Positions 7,310 to 16,018 of a stretch of DNA of 64,000 nucleotides are shown in pieces; positions within the stretch are counted from its first letter, which is position 1, and every line of letters starts with the position of its first letter. Under the pieces are notes generated by a model. It ran no database searches. It had not been told where the DNA came from and saw only the letters and a list, made by a program, of their open reading frames with translations. Source of the DNA: Photobacterium carnosum (GTDB lineage Bacteria > Pseudomonadota > Gammaproteobacteria > Enterobacterales > Vibrionaceae). Both the position numbers and the translations under genes were made by a program. The stretch spans positions 1 through 64,000 of the forward strand of contig NZ_NPIB01000007.1 in NCBI RefSeq assembly GCF_002849605.1, in the 5' to 3' direction.

Positions 7310-9319
7310 TTATTTTCTTCTTCTGAAACCAATAAAACCTAACGCTGTCAAAGCTAAAATACCGAGTGAACCACCAGAACGCTTCAATGGTTGATCTTCA
7401 TCTTGCGCTCGTGGTTGAATAACTGCATCAATATTTTTAGGTACTAATTTTACGATTGTTTGTACTTCTTTTTTAGGTAGAGAGCAAGGTGATAATTTAC
7501 TTAAATTATCATAACCACCATCACAATAAAATGCTGTCGCTGCAATCACGCCAGCATCATTAACACCTGTTGCATTTAAAATACGGTATGAGTTTGCCAA
7601 AGAACCGACACCAGCACTTGGATCGTTAGTTAGATCATCAAGCATCCAAGCTCCACCAGTCTTGAGTGGACCTTGTGCTGTACTATTGATGTAAGTAAAG
7701 GCACGATGACGCGCTTCTGCGCCATTGCTTGCTTCCATATCAACCCAACCTACAACTTGACCATTATTATTGATCGCAGCTGCATTACTGTTTGAATCTT
7801 TAAAGAACAGTGAAGGTACTAGTTGATCAAAGAACTTAGCATTTCCTTGATCAACTTGATAGATAAATGCACGTTGTGGTTTTGTACCATTACCTTTTGC
7901 ATCACCTACAATCACAGACTTACTATTAACGCCATTTGCCATAGTGTAACTAAAATCACCACTATCATCTTCTCTAATTGCTAAACCAGGTATTAGAGTA
8001 CGTGTCCATGATGATAAATCACCTACAGGAGCCGTAAAATATGCTGCCTGTATCGCATATAATTTATTGTTAACATCATTAGTCGAATAACCAACAACAA
8101 TTGGATTACCATTCGTATCTAATGCTACTGCTTGTGCTGATGCTTGGAATGATAGTGAATCATTGTCTTTATCAATAACAGCTAAACCATCACGATTATC
8201 ACCGCTTCCCGCAGAAATAGCATGAGATGTTACAGTGCCGTCTGCATTCACTAGCCAATATGCAGCTTCGTTAGCAAAGGTACTAAACTGGCATTCCCAA
8301 TTTGAATAAAGGTTCTCAGATGCATTGGTTGTACAATCTTTAAGCCTGTTAAAATCTAAGTTTTGTGGACTGTCTTTTAAAATGTCATCTGCGTTTGGTA
8401 ATTTGTTTTCATCATCACGATAATCACCATTACCATTTTTCGCATAAAAACTTGCCGCATAAGATGATGAACCAACAACAAATAGCTTACCATCGAACAT
8501 AACCGCATCATTGGCTAGTGTCTGTCCCATATTAGAAACAAGTTCATTAGACGTTGATGTTGATACTGGCGCTAATTGAACAGACTGACCATTTGTATTA
8601 ACAAAACCACGCTTTTCAAACGCTCTAGGCATGCCAGATACATTTTTAAATAGTGATGATGACGTAATACCATAAACAAAATCAGTCCCTACAGTGCCCT
8701 TTACAAGAGTATCTGTAGTGTTTGCAATAATATCACCAAGGTTGGCTTTTTGCGTACCTGTGTAGCTTTCAGCATTTGAAGCAAAGGTCTCTACTGATAC
8801 ACCATTAACTAAACCTTGAGAGTTTGAGTGGTAACCATTAACCCAAGCTGCTTGTTTTTTCTGTAAGCCACCTACGCCTTGACCATTCCATTCATCATTA
8901 TCAGCATAATCACGACCAAAAAATTGATTTTCAGCCCAAATATCACAAATACCATAACCTAGGTTGTTATCACAATAGCTACGTAATTGAGATTGTTTGA
9001 CTATATCTTGGCTATTTTGATTATACGGTGTGGTATCTGCAATCGGTGTACCTTCTGTACCTCGACGTGCTTCACTTGTTACTTTATACGTTTCACTTTT
9101 ACAATCAGCAGTAAAGCAACTTGAATCACTTCCTGAATCTTGAATACCAGTGCTCGAATATAAAAGCGAAGCACCTGATTGTGCTTTATCAAAATAAGGT
9201 TGATCCTTTAATGTACTATTCTGATCAACAGGTACAACCGTATACACAGCAGCACTCACTTGTGACGCGCCGGCAATTAAAATAGCAAGTGTAGAAAGCT
9301 TTAACATCTTATGTGGCAT
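7310..9319 (-). CDS. DUF3466 family exported protein with GlyGly-CTERM tail
   Basis: 669 aa. Start chosen at ATG 9319 (MPHKMLKLSTLAILIAGA) because AAAGGAATCC lies just upstream; 12 extra codons are possible. An N-terminal signal peptide ends near SQVSAA. The body is rich in Asn, Asp, Gly and Ser with repeated segments of the type NNNGQVVGW, DTNGNPIVVGYS and VNDAGVIAA, as in the HAF-repeat proteins of this family. The C-terminus is a GlyGly-CTERM sorting signal: SGGS, a hydrophobic stretch, then FRRRK. That tail is a substrate of rhombosortase and the type II secretion route, so the protein is probably placed at the cell surface. It follows uup closely (uup stops 12 bases upstream) and likely shares its transcript. 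Function unknown. Confidence 0.85.
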   Translation of the reverse strand: MPHKMLKLSTLAILIAGASQVSAAVYTVVPVDQNSTLKDQPYFDKAQSGASLLYSSTGIQDSGSDSSCFTADCKSETYKVTSEARRGTEGTPIADTTPYNQNSQDIVKQSQLRSYCDNNLGYGICDIWAENQFFGRDYADNDEWNGQGVGGLQKKQAAWVNGYHSNSQGLVNGVSVETFASNAESYTGTQKANLGDIIANTTDTLVKGTVGTDFVYGITSSSLFKNVSGMPRAFEKRGFVNTNGQSVQLAPVSTSTSNELVSNMGQTLANDAVMFDGKLFVVGSSSYAASFYAKNGNGDYRDDENKLPNADDILKDSPQNLDFNRLKDCTTNASENLYSNWECQFSTFANEAAYWLVNADGTVTSHAISAGSGDNRDGLAVIDKDNDSLSFQASAQAVALDTNGNPIVVGYSTNDVNNKLYAIQAAYFTAPVGDLSSWTRTLIPGLAIREDDSGDFSYTMANGVNSKSVIVGDAKGNGTKPQRAFIYQVDQGNAKFFDQLVPSLFFKDSNSNAAAINNNGQVVGWVDMEASNGAEARHRAFTYINSTAQGPLKTGGAWMLDDLTNDPSAGVGSLANSYRILNATGVNDAGVIAATAFYCDGGYDNLSKLSPCSLPKKEVQTIVKLVPKNIDAVIQPRAQDEDQPLKRSGGSLGILALTALGFIGFRRRK

Positions 9320-9330
9320 TAGGATTCCTT

Positions 9331-11253
9331 TTACATCGCGTCCAGCTCTTCCCATCGTTCAAATGCAACTTCAAATTCGGCTTCAAGCTTCGTTAAAGCT
9401 GTTAGCGTCGCTTGAGTATCATTCTTCGGATCCGAGAAGAACGCAGGATCATTAACGAGTACCTGCAATTTTGCGATTTCATTTTCTAAGTCTTCAATTT
9501 TTTTCGGTAAAGCAGCTAACTCATGTTGAAGTGTAAAAGATAGCTTCTTACCTACGCGTTTTGGTGTTTCTTGTTGCTGCTTTTGTTCTTGTTCTGCTTT
9601 TTTCTTTTTTGCTAATTCAATTTGAGCGGCCTGCTCTTTCGCTTGATTAGCATAAGAATTTGCACGCTGAGATTGGGCATCATGGTAACCGCCAACGTAT
9701 TCGTTAACAACACCATCGCCTTCAAAAATCCAGCTTGTAGTCACAGTATTATCAACAAATTGACGATCGTGACTTACTAAAAGCAATGTCCCTTGATAAT
9801 TGGCAAGAATATCTTCCAAAAGTTCCAATGTTTCGATATCTAGATCGTTTGTTGGTTCATCGAGAACCAACAAGTTATTAGGCTTAAGGAACAATTTCGC
9901 CAGTAGTAAACGGTTTTTCTCACCACCAGATAGTGCTTTAACCGGTGTACGAGCACGACGTGGGTGGAATAAGAAATCTTGTAGGTAACCTAACGCATGG
10001 CGAGTTTTACCATTAATGGTTACTTCTTGCTTACCATCAGCAAGGTTATCGATTACTGTTTTTTCTGGATCTAGAATTTCACGATATTGGTCAAAGTAAG
10101 CAACTTCTAATTTAGTACCACAATGGAAATCACCACCGGTAACTTGCAGTTGATCAAGCATGACCTTGATTAGCGTACTCTTACCACAACCATTCGCGCC
10201 AATTAATGCAATACGATCGCCACGCATTACGTTAAAGCTAAAATCATTAACGATTGGCTTATCACCGTAACTATAACTGATATTTTTCGCTTCAAAGACA
10301 ATCTTACCTGAACGGTTCGCATCTTGTAGCTGCATATCAGCTTTACCAACAACGTCACGACGATCGCTACGTTCGTTACGTAATGCTTTCAGTGCACGAA
10401 CACGGCCTTCGTTACGCGTACGACGAGCTTTAACACCTTGACGGATCCACACTTCTTCTTGTGCGAGCTTCTTATCAAATAATGAATTTTGTTCAGCTTG
10501 AACACGTAGCATCTCTTCTTTGCCATCAAGGTAACCTTCATAGTCACCAGGGAAAGACGTTAATTGGCCACGATCAAGGTCGACAATGCGTGTTGCCATT
10601 GAACGGATGAATGCACGGTCGTGAGAAATAAAGATAATTGAACCACGGAAGTCTTTTAGGAAACCTTCTAGCCATTCAATAGTTGTTACATCAAGGTGGT
10701 TCGTTGGCTCATCCAATAATAGGATGTCTGGATTACACACTAAAGCACGAGCAAGTGCGGCTTTACGCTGCCAACCACCAGAGAGATCTGTTAATAATAC
10801 AGTTGGTTCAAGTTTTAAACTTTCTAACACTGCGGCAATACGTGTATCAAGCTGCCAACCATTATGATGGTCTACTTGTTCTTGAATACGCGCTAGCTTA
10901 TTAATATTTGCTTCACTTGGATCTTCTGTCACTAAATCTAACTGATGATGGTATTCACGTAATACACGACCAGCATCAGCAAGACCTTCAGCAACATAAT
11001 CAAATACTGAGCCTTCAGCATTACGTGGTGGATCTTGTTCTAAACGTGAAACCACCAGCTCATTTTGACGTTGAACGGTACCGTCATCAAGTAATACTTC
11101 ACCAGCAATTACTTTCATTAACGTTGATTTACCTGCGCCATTACGACCCACTAAACATACACGTTCATGTGAATGAAGAAGAAATTCTGCTTTATCAAGT
11201 AATGCATGATCGCCGTAGGCTAGTTGAGCGTTACTGATTTTAATTAGTGCCAT
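9331..11253 (-). CDS. uup: ABC-F ATPase Uup
   Basis: 640 aa with two ABC domains in one chain and no membrane segments. The first has Walker A GRNGAGKST (about residues 37-45), signature LSGGWQRK and Walker B LLLDEPTNHLD; the second has GANGCGKST, LSGGEKNR and LVLDEPTNDLD. The C-terminal Lys/Gln-rich coiled coil (QIELAKKKKAEQEQKQQQE and beyond) is characteristic of Uup and binds DNA in E. coli. ABC-F proteins act on ribosomes; Uup loss raises precise excision of transposons and affects branch migration. It lies downstream of rlmL on the same strand after a hairpin, and the order rlmL-uup matches enterobacteria. Confidence 0.95.
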   Translation of the reverse strand: MALIKISNAQLAYGDHALLDKAEFLLHSHERVCLVGRNGAGKSTLMKVIAGEVLLDDGTVQRQNELVVSRLEQDPPRNAEGSVFDYVAEGLADAGRVLREYHHQLDLVTEDPSEANINKLARIQEQVDHHNGWQLDTRIAAVLESLKLEPTVLLTDLSGGWQRKAALARALVCNPDILLLDEPTNHLDVTTIEWLEGFLKDFRGSIIFISHDRAFIRSMATRIVDLDRGQLTSFPGDYEGYLDGKEEMLRVQAEQNSLFDKKLAQEEVWIRQGVKARRTRNEGRVRALKALRNERSDRRDVVGKADMQLQDANRSGKIVFEAKNISYSYGDKPIVNDFSFNVMRGDRIALIGANGCGKSTLIKVMLDQLQVTGGDFHCGTKLEVAYFDQYREILDPEKTVIDNLADGKQEVTINGKTRHALGYLQDFLFHPRRARTPVKALSGGEKNRLLLAKLFLKPNNLLVLDEPTNDLDIETLELLEDILANYQGTLLLVSHDRQFVDNTVTTSWIFEGDGVVNEYVGGYHDAQSQRANSYANQAKEQAAQIELAKKKKAEQEQKQQQETPKRVGKKLSFTLQHELAALPKKIEDLENEIAKLQVLVNDPAFFSDPKNDTQATLTALTKLEAEFEVAFERWEELDAM

Positions 11254-11399
11254 CTTATTTTAACCAAGCTTATAAGTAGTTAACCATGCTGCTAACCTAT
11301 TTCGGTCAAATGGCCAATGACGTTCTGGCGCCGAAATAGTGTGAACATCATGATTTAGAATTGAGAGTACGGGGATAGTTATACCGTAACGAGAAAATA

Positions 11400-11430
11400 A
11401 AGCATCGTCAACGCAATATCAACGATGCTT
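11400..11430 (-). terminator. Hairpin between rlmL and uup
   Basis: Stem AAGCATCGTTGA/(T)CAACGATGCTTT-like inverted repeat (AGCATCGT against ACGATGCT), with TTTATTTT following on the minus strand. It would end or attenuate the rlmL transcript. Confidence 0.65.
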
Positions 11431-11519
11431 ACTTGATACTGCACACCCACCTCCACCAGCAAACCATAAGCTTGCTCGCAGAGATGACATCCTTATGTGC
11501 TATAAAGTGTGATTTACAC

Positions 11520-13658
11520 TTAGTCTTCCTTGTGGGTAATAATCCAACAGTTATGAATTTGCTTATTTTTAGCGAAATCAATTGGTAAGGTCTTGTCTGA
11601 AATATTCTTCGCTTGTAGGCCAAGTTCAGTCAGTTTTTCAAGATCCATCTTGAAGTGACGCTTGTTGTTAGAAAATATAATTTGTCCTTCTGGACGTAAC
11701 ATACGTTTTAGATTTTCCATCAACATGATGTGATCACGTTCAATGTCAAACGTCTGCTTCATACGCTTAGAGTTTGAGAACGTTGGTGGATCGATAAAGA
11801 TCAGATCAAACGTATCATCAACTTCTTGTAACCATTGCAGACAGTCAGCTTGAACAAACTCATGTTGATCACCTACTTGGTTATTAAGCTCCATGTTCTC
11901 TTGAGCCCAACGTAAGTAAGTATTCGACATATCAACTGTTGTTGTTGATTTAGCGCCACCTACTGCTGCATGAACCGTTGCAGAGCCCGTGTAAGCAAAC
12001 AAGTTAAGGAAATCTTTACCTGTTGCCATTTGACTAATCATACGACGCGTAATACGGTGATCTAAGAATAGACCTGTATCAAGGTAGTCATAAAGATTCA
12101 CTTTAAACTTAATACCGTATTCATCCACTGTCATGTGACGTTCTGCACTTGATAGCTTTTGGTATTGATTACGCCCTTTTTGACGCTCACGTACTTTTAA
12201 AATAACTTTATTTGGCTCAACGCCTGTTACTTCAATCGTGGCACGTAATACATCCATAATACGGCGACGAGCGGTTTCTTCAGAAACCGTCTTTGGTGCT
12301 GCGTATTCTTGAATGATAAGGTAATCATTGTATTTATCGATAGCAGCATTGTAGTTAGGTAGATCCGCATCATAAATACGGTAACAATCAATGCCTTCAC
12401 GCTTAGCCCATTTACCTAACTTAGCGATGTTTTTCTTTAAGCGGTTAGCAAAATCAGGAGCTACGTCTTCTTGAACGATAACGCCTTCTTCTTCACCTTC
12501 TTCTTTCTTAACACTACCAGCAGTAATTAAGTATGTTTTAAGTACACAATCAAGAGCACCATTACTTAATTTAAATTGTTTATCTGCACGCATACGCATA
12601 CAACTTAACAATTCATTCGAGCCAGAGTAGATAGCCGCAACTGAGCCTTCAAAAGCAAGTTTTAAACGGTTACCAAACTCTTTGTACAATGAGATAAGTT
12701 CAGATGTTGTTCCTAAACGCTCACCGTAAGGAGGGTTACAAAGAATGATGCCTGTTTCAAATCCTTCAGGACGAATCAGTTGTGTTGCATCACCGTAGGC
12801 AAAATCAATCAAACCTTTCACGCCAGCACGACCCGCATTATCACGAGCAATCGCTAATACACGTTGATCCATTTCACGACCAAAGAATTTTGTCGTTACT
12901 TTTGAAGGACCACGACGTGCTTTCACTGTCGCTTCAGCATGAATCTCTAACCATGCTTCTTTGTCAAAGTCTTTAATTGACTCAAAGCCCCAACGCTTAC
13001 GTTTAAGGCCAGGTGCAATATCAGCGGCTATCATTGCAGCTTCAATGACTAACGTACCAGAACCACACATTGGATCTAACAATGCAGTTTCTGGTGTCCA
13101 GCCACTTTTCATCACTAATGCAGCAGCATGTGTTTCACGTAATGGCGCACGACCGGCTTCACTACGGTAACCACGTTGGTGTAAACCGCTACCTGCCATA
13201 TCTAGGCCAAGAATACCTTTCTCACCAGAAAGACGCATATGAATACGTAGATCTGGATTTTCACGATCGATATTTGGGCGACGAAGATCAGCTTTAGTAA
13301 AGCGGTCAACAATCGCATCTTTGATTTTCATTGCGCCGTATTGGCTATTACGGATTTCACGGTTAGTACCATTGAAATCAACCACAATACGGGTATTGCT
13401 ATCAAAGTGGCTCATCCAATTAATTGCCGTTGCACCTAAGTATAAGTCCATATCGTCACGGACATTAAACTCACTCAACACTTGGATGATTCGAGATGAA
13501 ATACGTGTCCATAGACAGCAACGATAAGCCATTGCTTGATCGGCTTTAAAACGGACACCGGCATGCACAACTTGAATCTCTTGTGCACCTAATTGTTCTA
13601 GTTCATCCGCAAGCAAGTTTTCTAGGCCGCGGGAAGTAATTGCTAAATATTGATTCAT
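11520..13658 (-). CDS. rlmL: Bifunctional 23S rRNA methyltransferase RlmKL
   Basis: 712 aa. Order: N-terminal THUMP domain (about 1-160), an RlmL-type methyltransferase module with [15 protein letters not shown] and [10 protein letters not shown], then a C-terminal RlmK module with [12 protein letters not shown] and [13 protein letters not shown]. RlmL makes m2G2445 and RlmK makes m7G2069 (E. coli numbers) in the peptidyl-transferase region of 23S rRNA, using S-adenosylmethionine. Length agrees with E. coli RlmKL (702 aa). An acidic insertion (KKEEGEEEG) near the domain junction is longer than usual. A TATAAT hexamer lies about 30 bases upstream of the start on the minus strand (13689-13694). 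Confidence 0.96.
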   Translation of the reverse strand: MNQYLAITSRGLENLLADELEQLGAQEIQVVHAGVRFKADQAMAYRCCLWTRISSRIIQVLSEFNVRDDMDLYLGATAINWMSHFDSNTRIVVDFNGTNREIRNSQYGAMKIKDAIVDRFTKADLRRPNIDRENPDLRIHMRLSGEKGILGLDMAGSGLHQRGYRSEAGRAPLRETHAAALVMKSGWTPETALLDPMCGSGTLVIEAAMIAADIAPGLKRKRWGFESIKDFDKEAWLEIHAEATVKARRGPSKVTTKFFGREMDQRVLAIARDNAGRAGVKGLIDFAYGDATQLIRPEGFETGIILCNPPYGERLGTTSELISLYKEFGNRLKLAFEGSVAAIYSGSNELLSCMRMRADKQFKLSNGALDCVLKTYLITAGSVKKEEGEEEGVIVQEDVAPDFANRLKKNIAKLGKWAKREGIDCYRIYDADLPNYNAAIDKYNDYLIIQEYAAPKTVSEETARRRIMDVLRATIEVTGVEPNKVILKVRERQKGRNQYQKLSSAERHMTVDEYGIKFKVNLYDYLDTGLFLDHRITRRMISQMATGKDFLNLFAYTGSATVHAAVGGAKSTTTVDMSNTYLRWAQENMELNNQVGDQHEFVQADCLQWLQEVDDTFDLIFIDPPTFSNSKRMKQTFDIERDHIMLMENLKRMLRPEGQIIFSNNKRHFKMDLEKLTELGLQAKNISDKTLPIDFAKNKQIHNCWIITHKED

Positions 13659-14039
13659 GGCGTTCTTTTCACACTAATATTGCGTCGAATTATAACTGAA
13701 ATCACATTAAATACCTCGTTTTTACCACAATCAATTTGTTAATTAGCAGAAAAAGGCAGCCTTTGATTCCTTATGGACATTCTATCTTTGTTATTTGAAC
13801 ACAAATACAGCGTAAACATTTGCAACTAAAACGTCACTATCCAAAATCTCATCACTATTTTCATAAGGAAAAAACAGATTCAAATCAGGTATTTATTATT
13901 AGATGCAAATTGCTATAAAAACAATGAACCACTTGGTGACATAACATTCAATTAATTGATTTTAATACTTAAAGCCACCAGCACTGTTGAGATCAGATGT
14001 TAATCAAAAAATTGATGGGTATTAATTTGCAGATATAAA
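13659..14039. other. Intergenic region between pyrD and rlmL
   Basis: About 380 bases with no convincing gene. It holds the rlmL promoter region at its left end (TATAAT on the minus strand at 13689-13694). The remainder is AT-rich without recognisable sites. Confidence 0.5.
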
Positions 14040-14073
14040 AAAGCCAAATTGAACATCACATTCAATTTGGCTA
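14040..14073 (-). terminator. Rho-independent terminator of pyrD
   Basis: Twelve-bp perfect stem AGCCAAATTGAA/TTCAATTTGGCT, followed by TTTTTT on the minus strand. Confidence 0.9.
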
Positions 14074-14108
14074 AATAGATAATAGTCTTATTACATCATA
14101 CGGTTATA

Positions 14109-15119
14109 TTAAAGACCGTTAACAATGTCTTTAACTAAACGTGGACCGTGATAAATAAAACCCGTATAGACTTGAACCAATTGCGCACCCGCTTGAATTT
14201 TTTCACGCGCAGATACTGCAGAATCAATACCACCAACACCAATAATCGGTAATGCACCATTAAGGGCAATCGCCATTTTACGAATAACGTCAGTACTCTT
14301 ATTTTGTAATGGACGACCACTTAAGCCTCCCATTTCATCACAATGATCCATGCCTTCAACCAAGGTACGATCTAATGTGGTATTCGTACCAATAACACCA
14401 TCAATATTATGACGAATAAGAGATTCACAAATCTGAACAATTTCATCATCATCAAGATCGGGGGCAATCTTAAGTGCTAATGGAACATACTTACCATGTA
14501 ATTCAGCAAGCTCGATTTGTTTTTGTTTTAGCTGTGCTAATAAATCATCTAATGCTTCGCCGTATTGTAGCGAACGTAATCCCGGTGTGTTTGGTGAAGA
14601 GATGTTAACCGCAATATAGCCAGCGTACTGATAGACCTTTTCCATACAGATTAAATAGTCTTCAGCGCCCTTTTCAATAGGTGTGTCTTTATTTTTACCG
14701 ATGTTAATACCAATAACACCGTCATAAGTCGATTTCTTTACATTCTCAACAAGTTTATCGACACCTAAATTATTAAAACCAAAACGGTTAATAATACCTT
14801 CAGCAGGAATTAAACGAAATAAACGCGGTTTATCATTACCCAACTGAGGACGAGGTGTCACAGTACCAACTTCAATAAAACCAAACCCCATAGCGCCAAA
14901 TGCATCAATACATTCGCCATTCTTATCTAGGCCAGCGGCTAGACCAACAGGATTTTTAAACGTAATACCCATAACTTCAACAGGACGTTCAGGAACATGT
15001 TGACGATAGAAGAAATCAAGAGGAGTGCCAGTAAAGCGAGAAAAGTTTTGAATAGCGAGGTCGTGTGCTTTTTCTGCATCCAGCTGGAAAATAGCGGATC
15101 GTGCGATGCGATATAACAT
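14109..15119 (-). CDS. pyrD: Dihydroorotate dehydrogenase (quinone), class 2
   Basis: 336 aa, the same length as E. coli PyrD. The N-terminal amphipathic helix ([20 protein letters not shown]) that docks the class 2 enzyme on the inner membrane is present. The FMN barrel carries [13 protein letters not shown], the catalytic-loop segment [14 protein letters not shown] (the Ser base near residue 175), [11 protein letters not shown] and a C-terminal GVGGI phosphate-binding loop. It oxidises dihydroorotate to orotate in pyrimidine synthesis and passes electrons to quinone. A PurR-like box lies about 170 bases upstream (15288-15303), matching the known PurR control of pyrD in E. coli. A strong terminator follows. 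Confidence 0.97.
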   Translation of the reverse strand: MLYRIARSAIFQLDAEKAHDLAIQNFSRFTGTPLDFFYRQHVPERPVEVMGITFKNPVGLAAGLDKNGECIDAFGAMGFGFIEVGTVTPRPQLGNDKPRLFRLIPAEGIINRFGFNNLGVDKLVENVKKSTYDGVIGINIGKNKDTPIEKGAEDYLICMEKVYQYAGYIAVNISSPNTPGLRSLQYGEALDDLLAQLKQKQIELAELHGKYVPLALKIAPDLDDDEIVQICESLIRHNIDGVIGTNTTLDRTLVEGMDHCDEMGGLSGRPLQNKSTDVIRKMAIALNGALPIIGVGGIDSAVSAREKIQAGAQLVQVYTGFIYHGPRLVKDIVNGL

Positions 15120-15678
15120 TATAACTCCATTAAAAATCCCGTGTAAACGGGGTGGTATTATTCACAGTTACAAGGCTAAATACAATCCCTATTTGTTTGA
15201 TTATTATCAATAAAACATAGACTTATATTTTATATCAATATTTACAATGAGTTATAAGTAGAGTTTATTTCAAATAATAATAACAAAAAGCAAACGTTTT
15301 CGTACAGATCAGAAAAGCAACCAACCTAACAACACTAACCTTACATAATGCTTACTTATTAATACATTCCATTTACGATAAACATAAACCCCCAATGCTT
15401 TTAACCCGCAACATTAAAAGATGTAGACAAAATATTGAGTAAACGGGTGGTGTATTACTGCTATAGCTATTATTTTAAAGCCGCTATTCTCATTAATAAC
15501 TACGAACGCGTCCTCTCTTACATTTTAATTTTGATTTTATTTGTTTATACTAAATCACAACAATATCAATAATGATGGCATTCTATGGGAGGTGAACAGT
15601 GGCAGCGTCGTCAAATAGCATGCAATGTCATTATCTGGGCCATTTTTAATAACCTATAAAATAAAGCCAAAATAAGCA
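15120..15678. other. Long intergenic region upstream of pyrD
   Basis: About 560 bases between the pyrD start and the end of the DUF2835 gene. It contains the PurR-like box at 15288-15303 and presumably the pyrD promoter and leader. A GC-rich patch directly before the start (CCCCGTTTACACGGG on the minus strand) could form a small hairpin near the ribosome site. No gene was recognised. Confidence 0.5.
15288..15303 (+). promoter_or_regulatory. PurR-like operator upstream of pyrD
   Basis: AAGCAAACGTTTTCGT differs from the PurR box ACGCAAACGTTTTCGT at one position. PurR with hypoxanthine or guanine represses pyrD in E. coli. Confidence 0.65.
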
Positions 15679-15897
15679 TTAAAGGCGTTCAATTGTCTCA
15701 AATTTATTATCAGTATTAACCATGACACGGAATTTTCCTGTAATACCAGCATGGGTTAGAAAACCTCGTAGTCTTATTGCAGGAAGTTGAAGCTTTAAGC
15801 CAGTATCAGTTACAACCACCACATTACTGGCAGCACCCGCATAGTGTTGCAAAAAAAGAGTGTAACTAATATTAATAGTAAACGTAAAACTGCGCAT
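15679..15897 (-). CDS. DUF2835 family protein
   Basis: 72 aa from the ATG at 15897 (MRSFTFTINISYTLFLQHYA), chosen because GGGGGATT lies just upstream; five more codons are open. The pattern of an N-terminal strand, FLQHYAGAASNVVV, a KLQLPAIRLRGFLTHAGITG core and FRVMVNTDNKF matches the DUF2835 family of gammaproteobacteria, as I recall it. It is a small soluble protein of unknown function. It follows the pepN terminator on the same strand and may be expressed alone. Confidence 0.75.
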   Translation of the reverse strand: MRSFTFTINISYTLFLQHYAGAASNVVVVTDTGLKLQLPAIRLRGFLTHAGITGKFRVMVNTDNKFETIERL

Positions 15898-15952
15898 CGC
15901 TAATCCCCCCATTCGTTGTTATATAAAATCTTTAAAACAATAAGATAAAATA

Positions 15953-15988
15953 AAAGCCAGTGACTATTATCAATCAGTCACTGGCTTT
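15953..15988 (-). terminator. Rho-independent terminator of pepN
   Basis: Thirteen-bp perfect stem AAAGCCAGTGACT/AGTCACTGGCTTT with a 10-base loop and a T-rich tail on the minus strand. Confidence 0.88.
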
Positions 15989-16018
15989 CGCTTACACTCA
16001 CGTTAAAACATCAATCAC

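Noticed and set aside
10683-11237. Open frames opposite the uup gene, rich in Leu, His and Gln
   Set aside because: Shadow frames antisense to a strongly conserved ABC-F gene.
12782-13527. Several open frames opposite rlmL
   Set aside because: Antisense shadows of a conserved methyltransferase gene with no ribosome sites or family resemblance.
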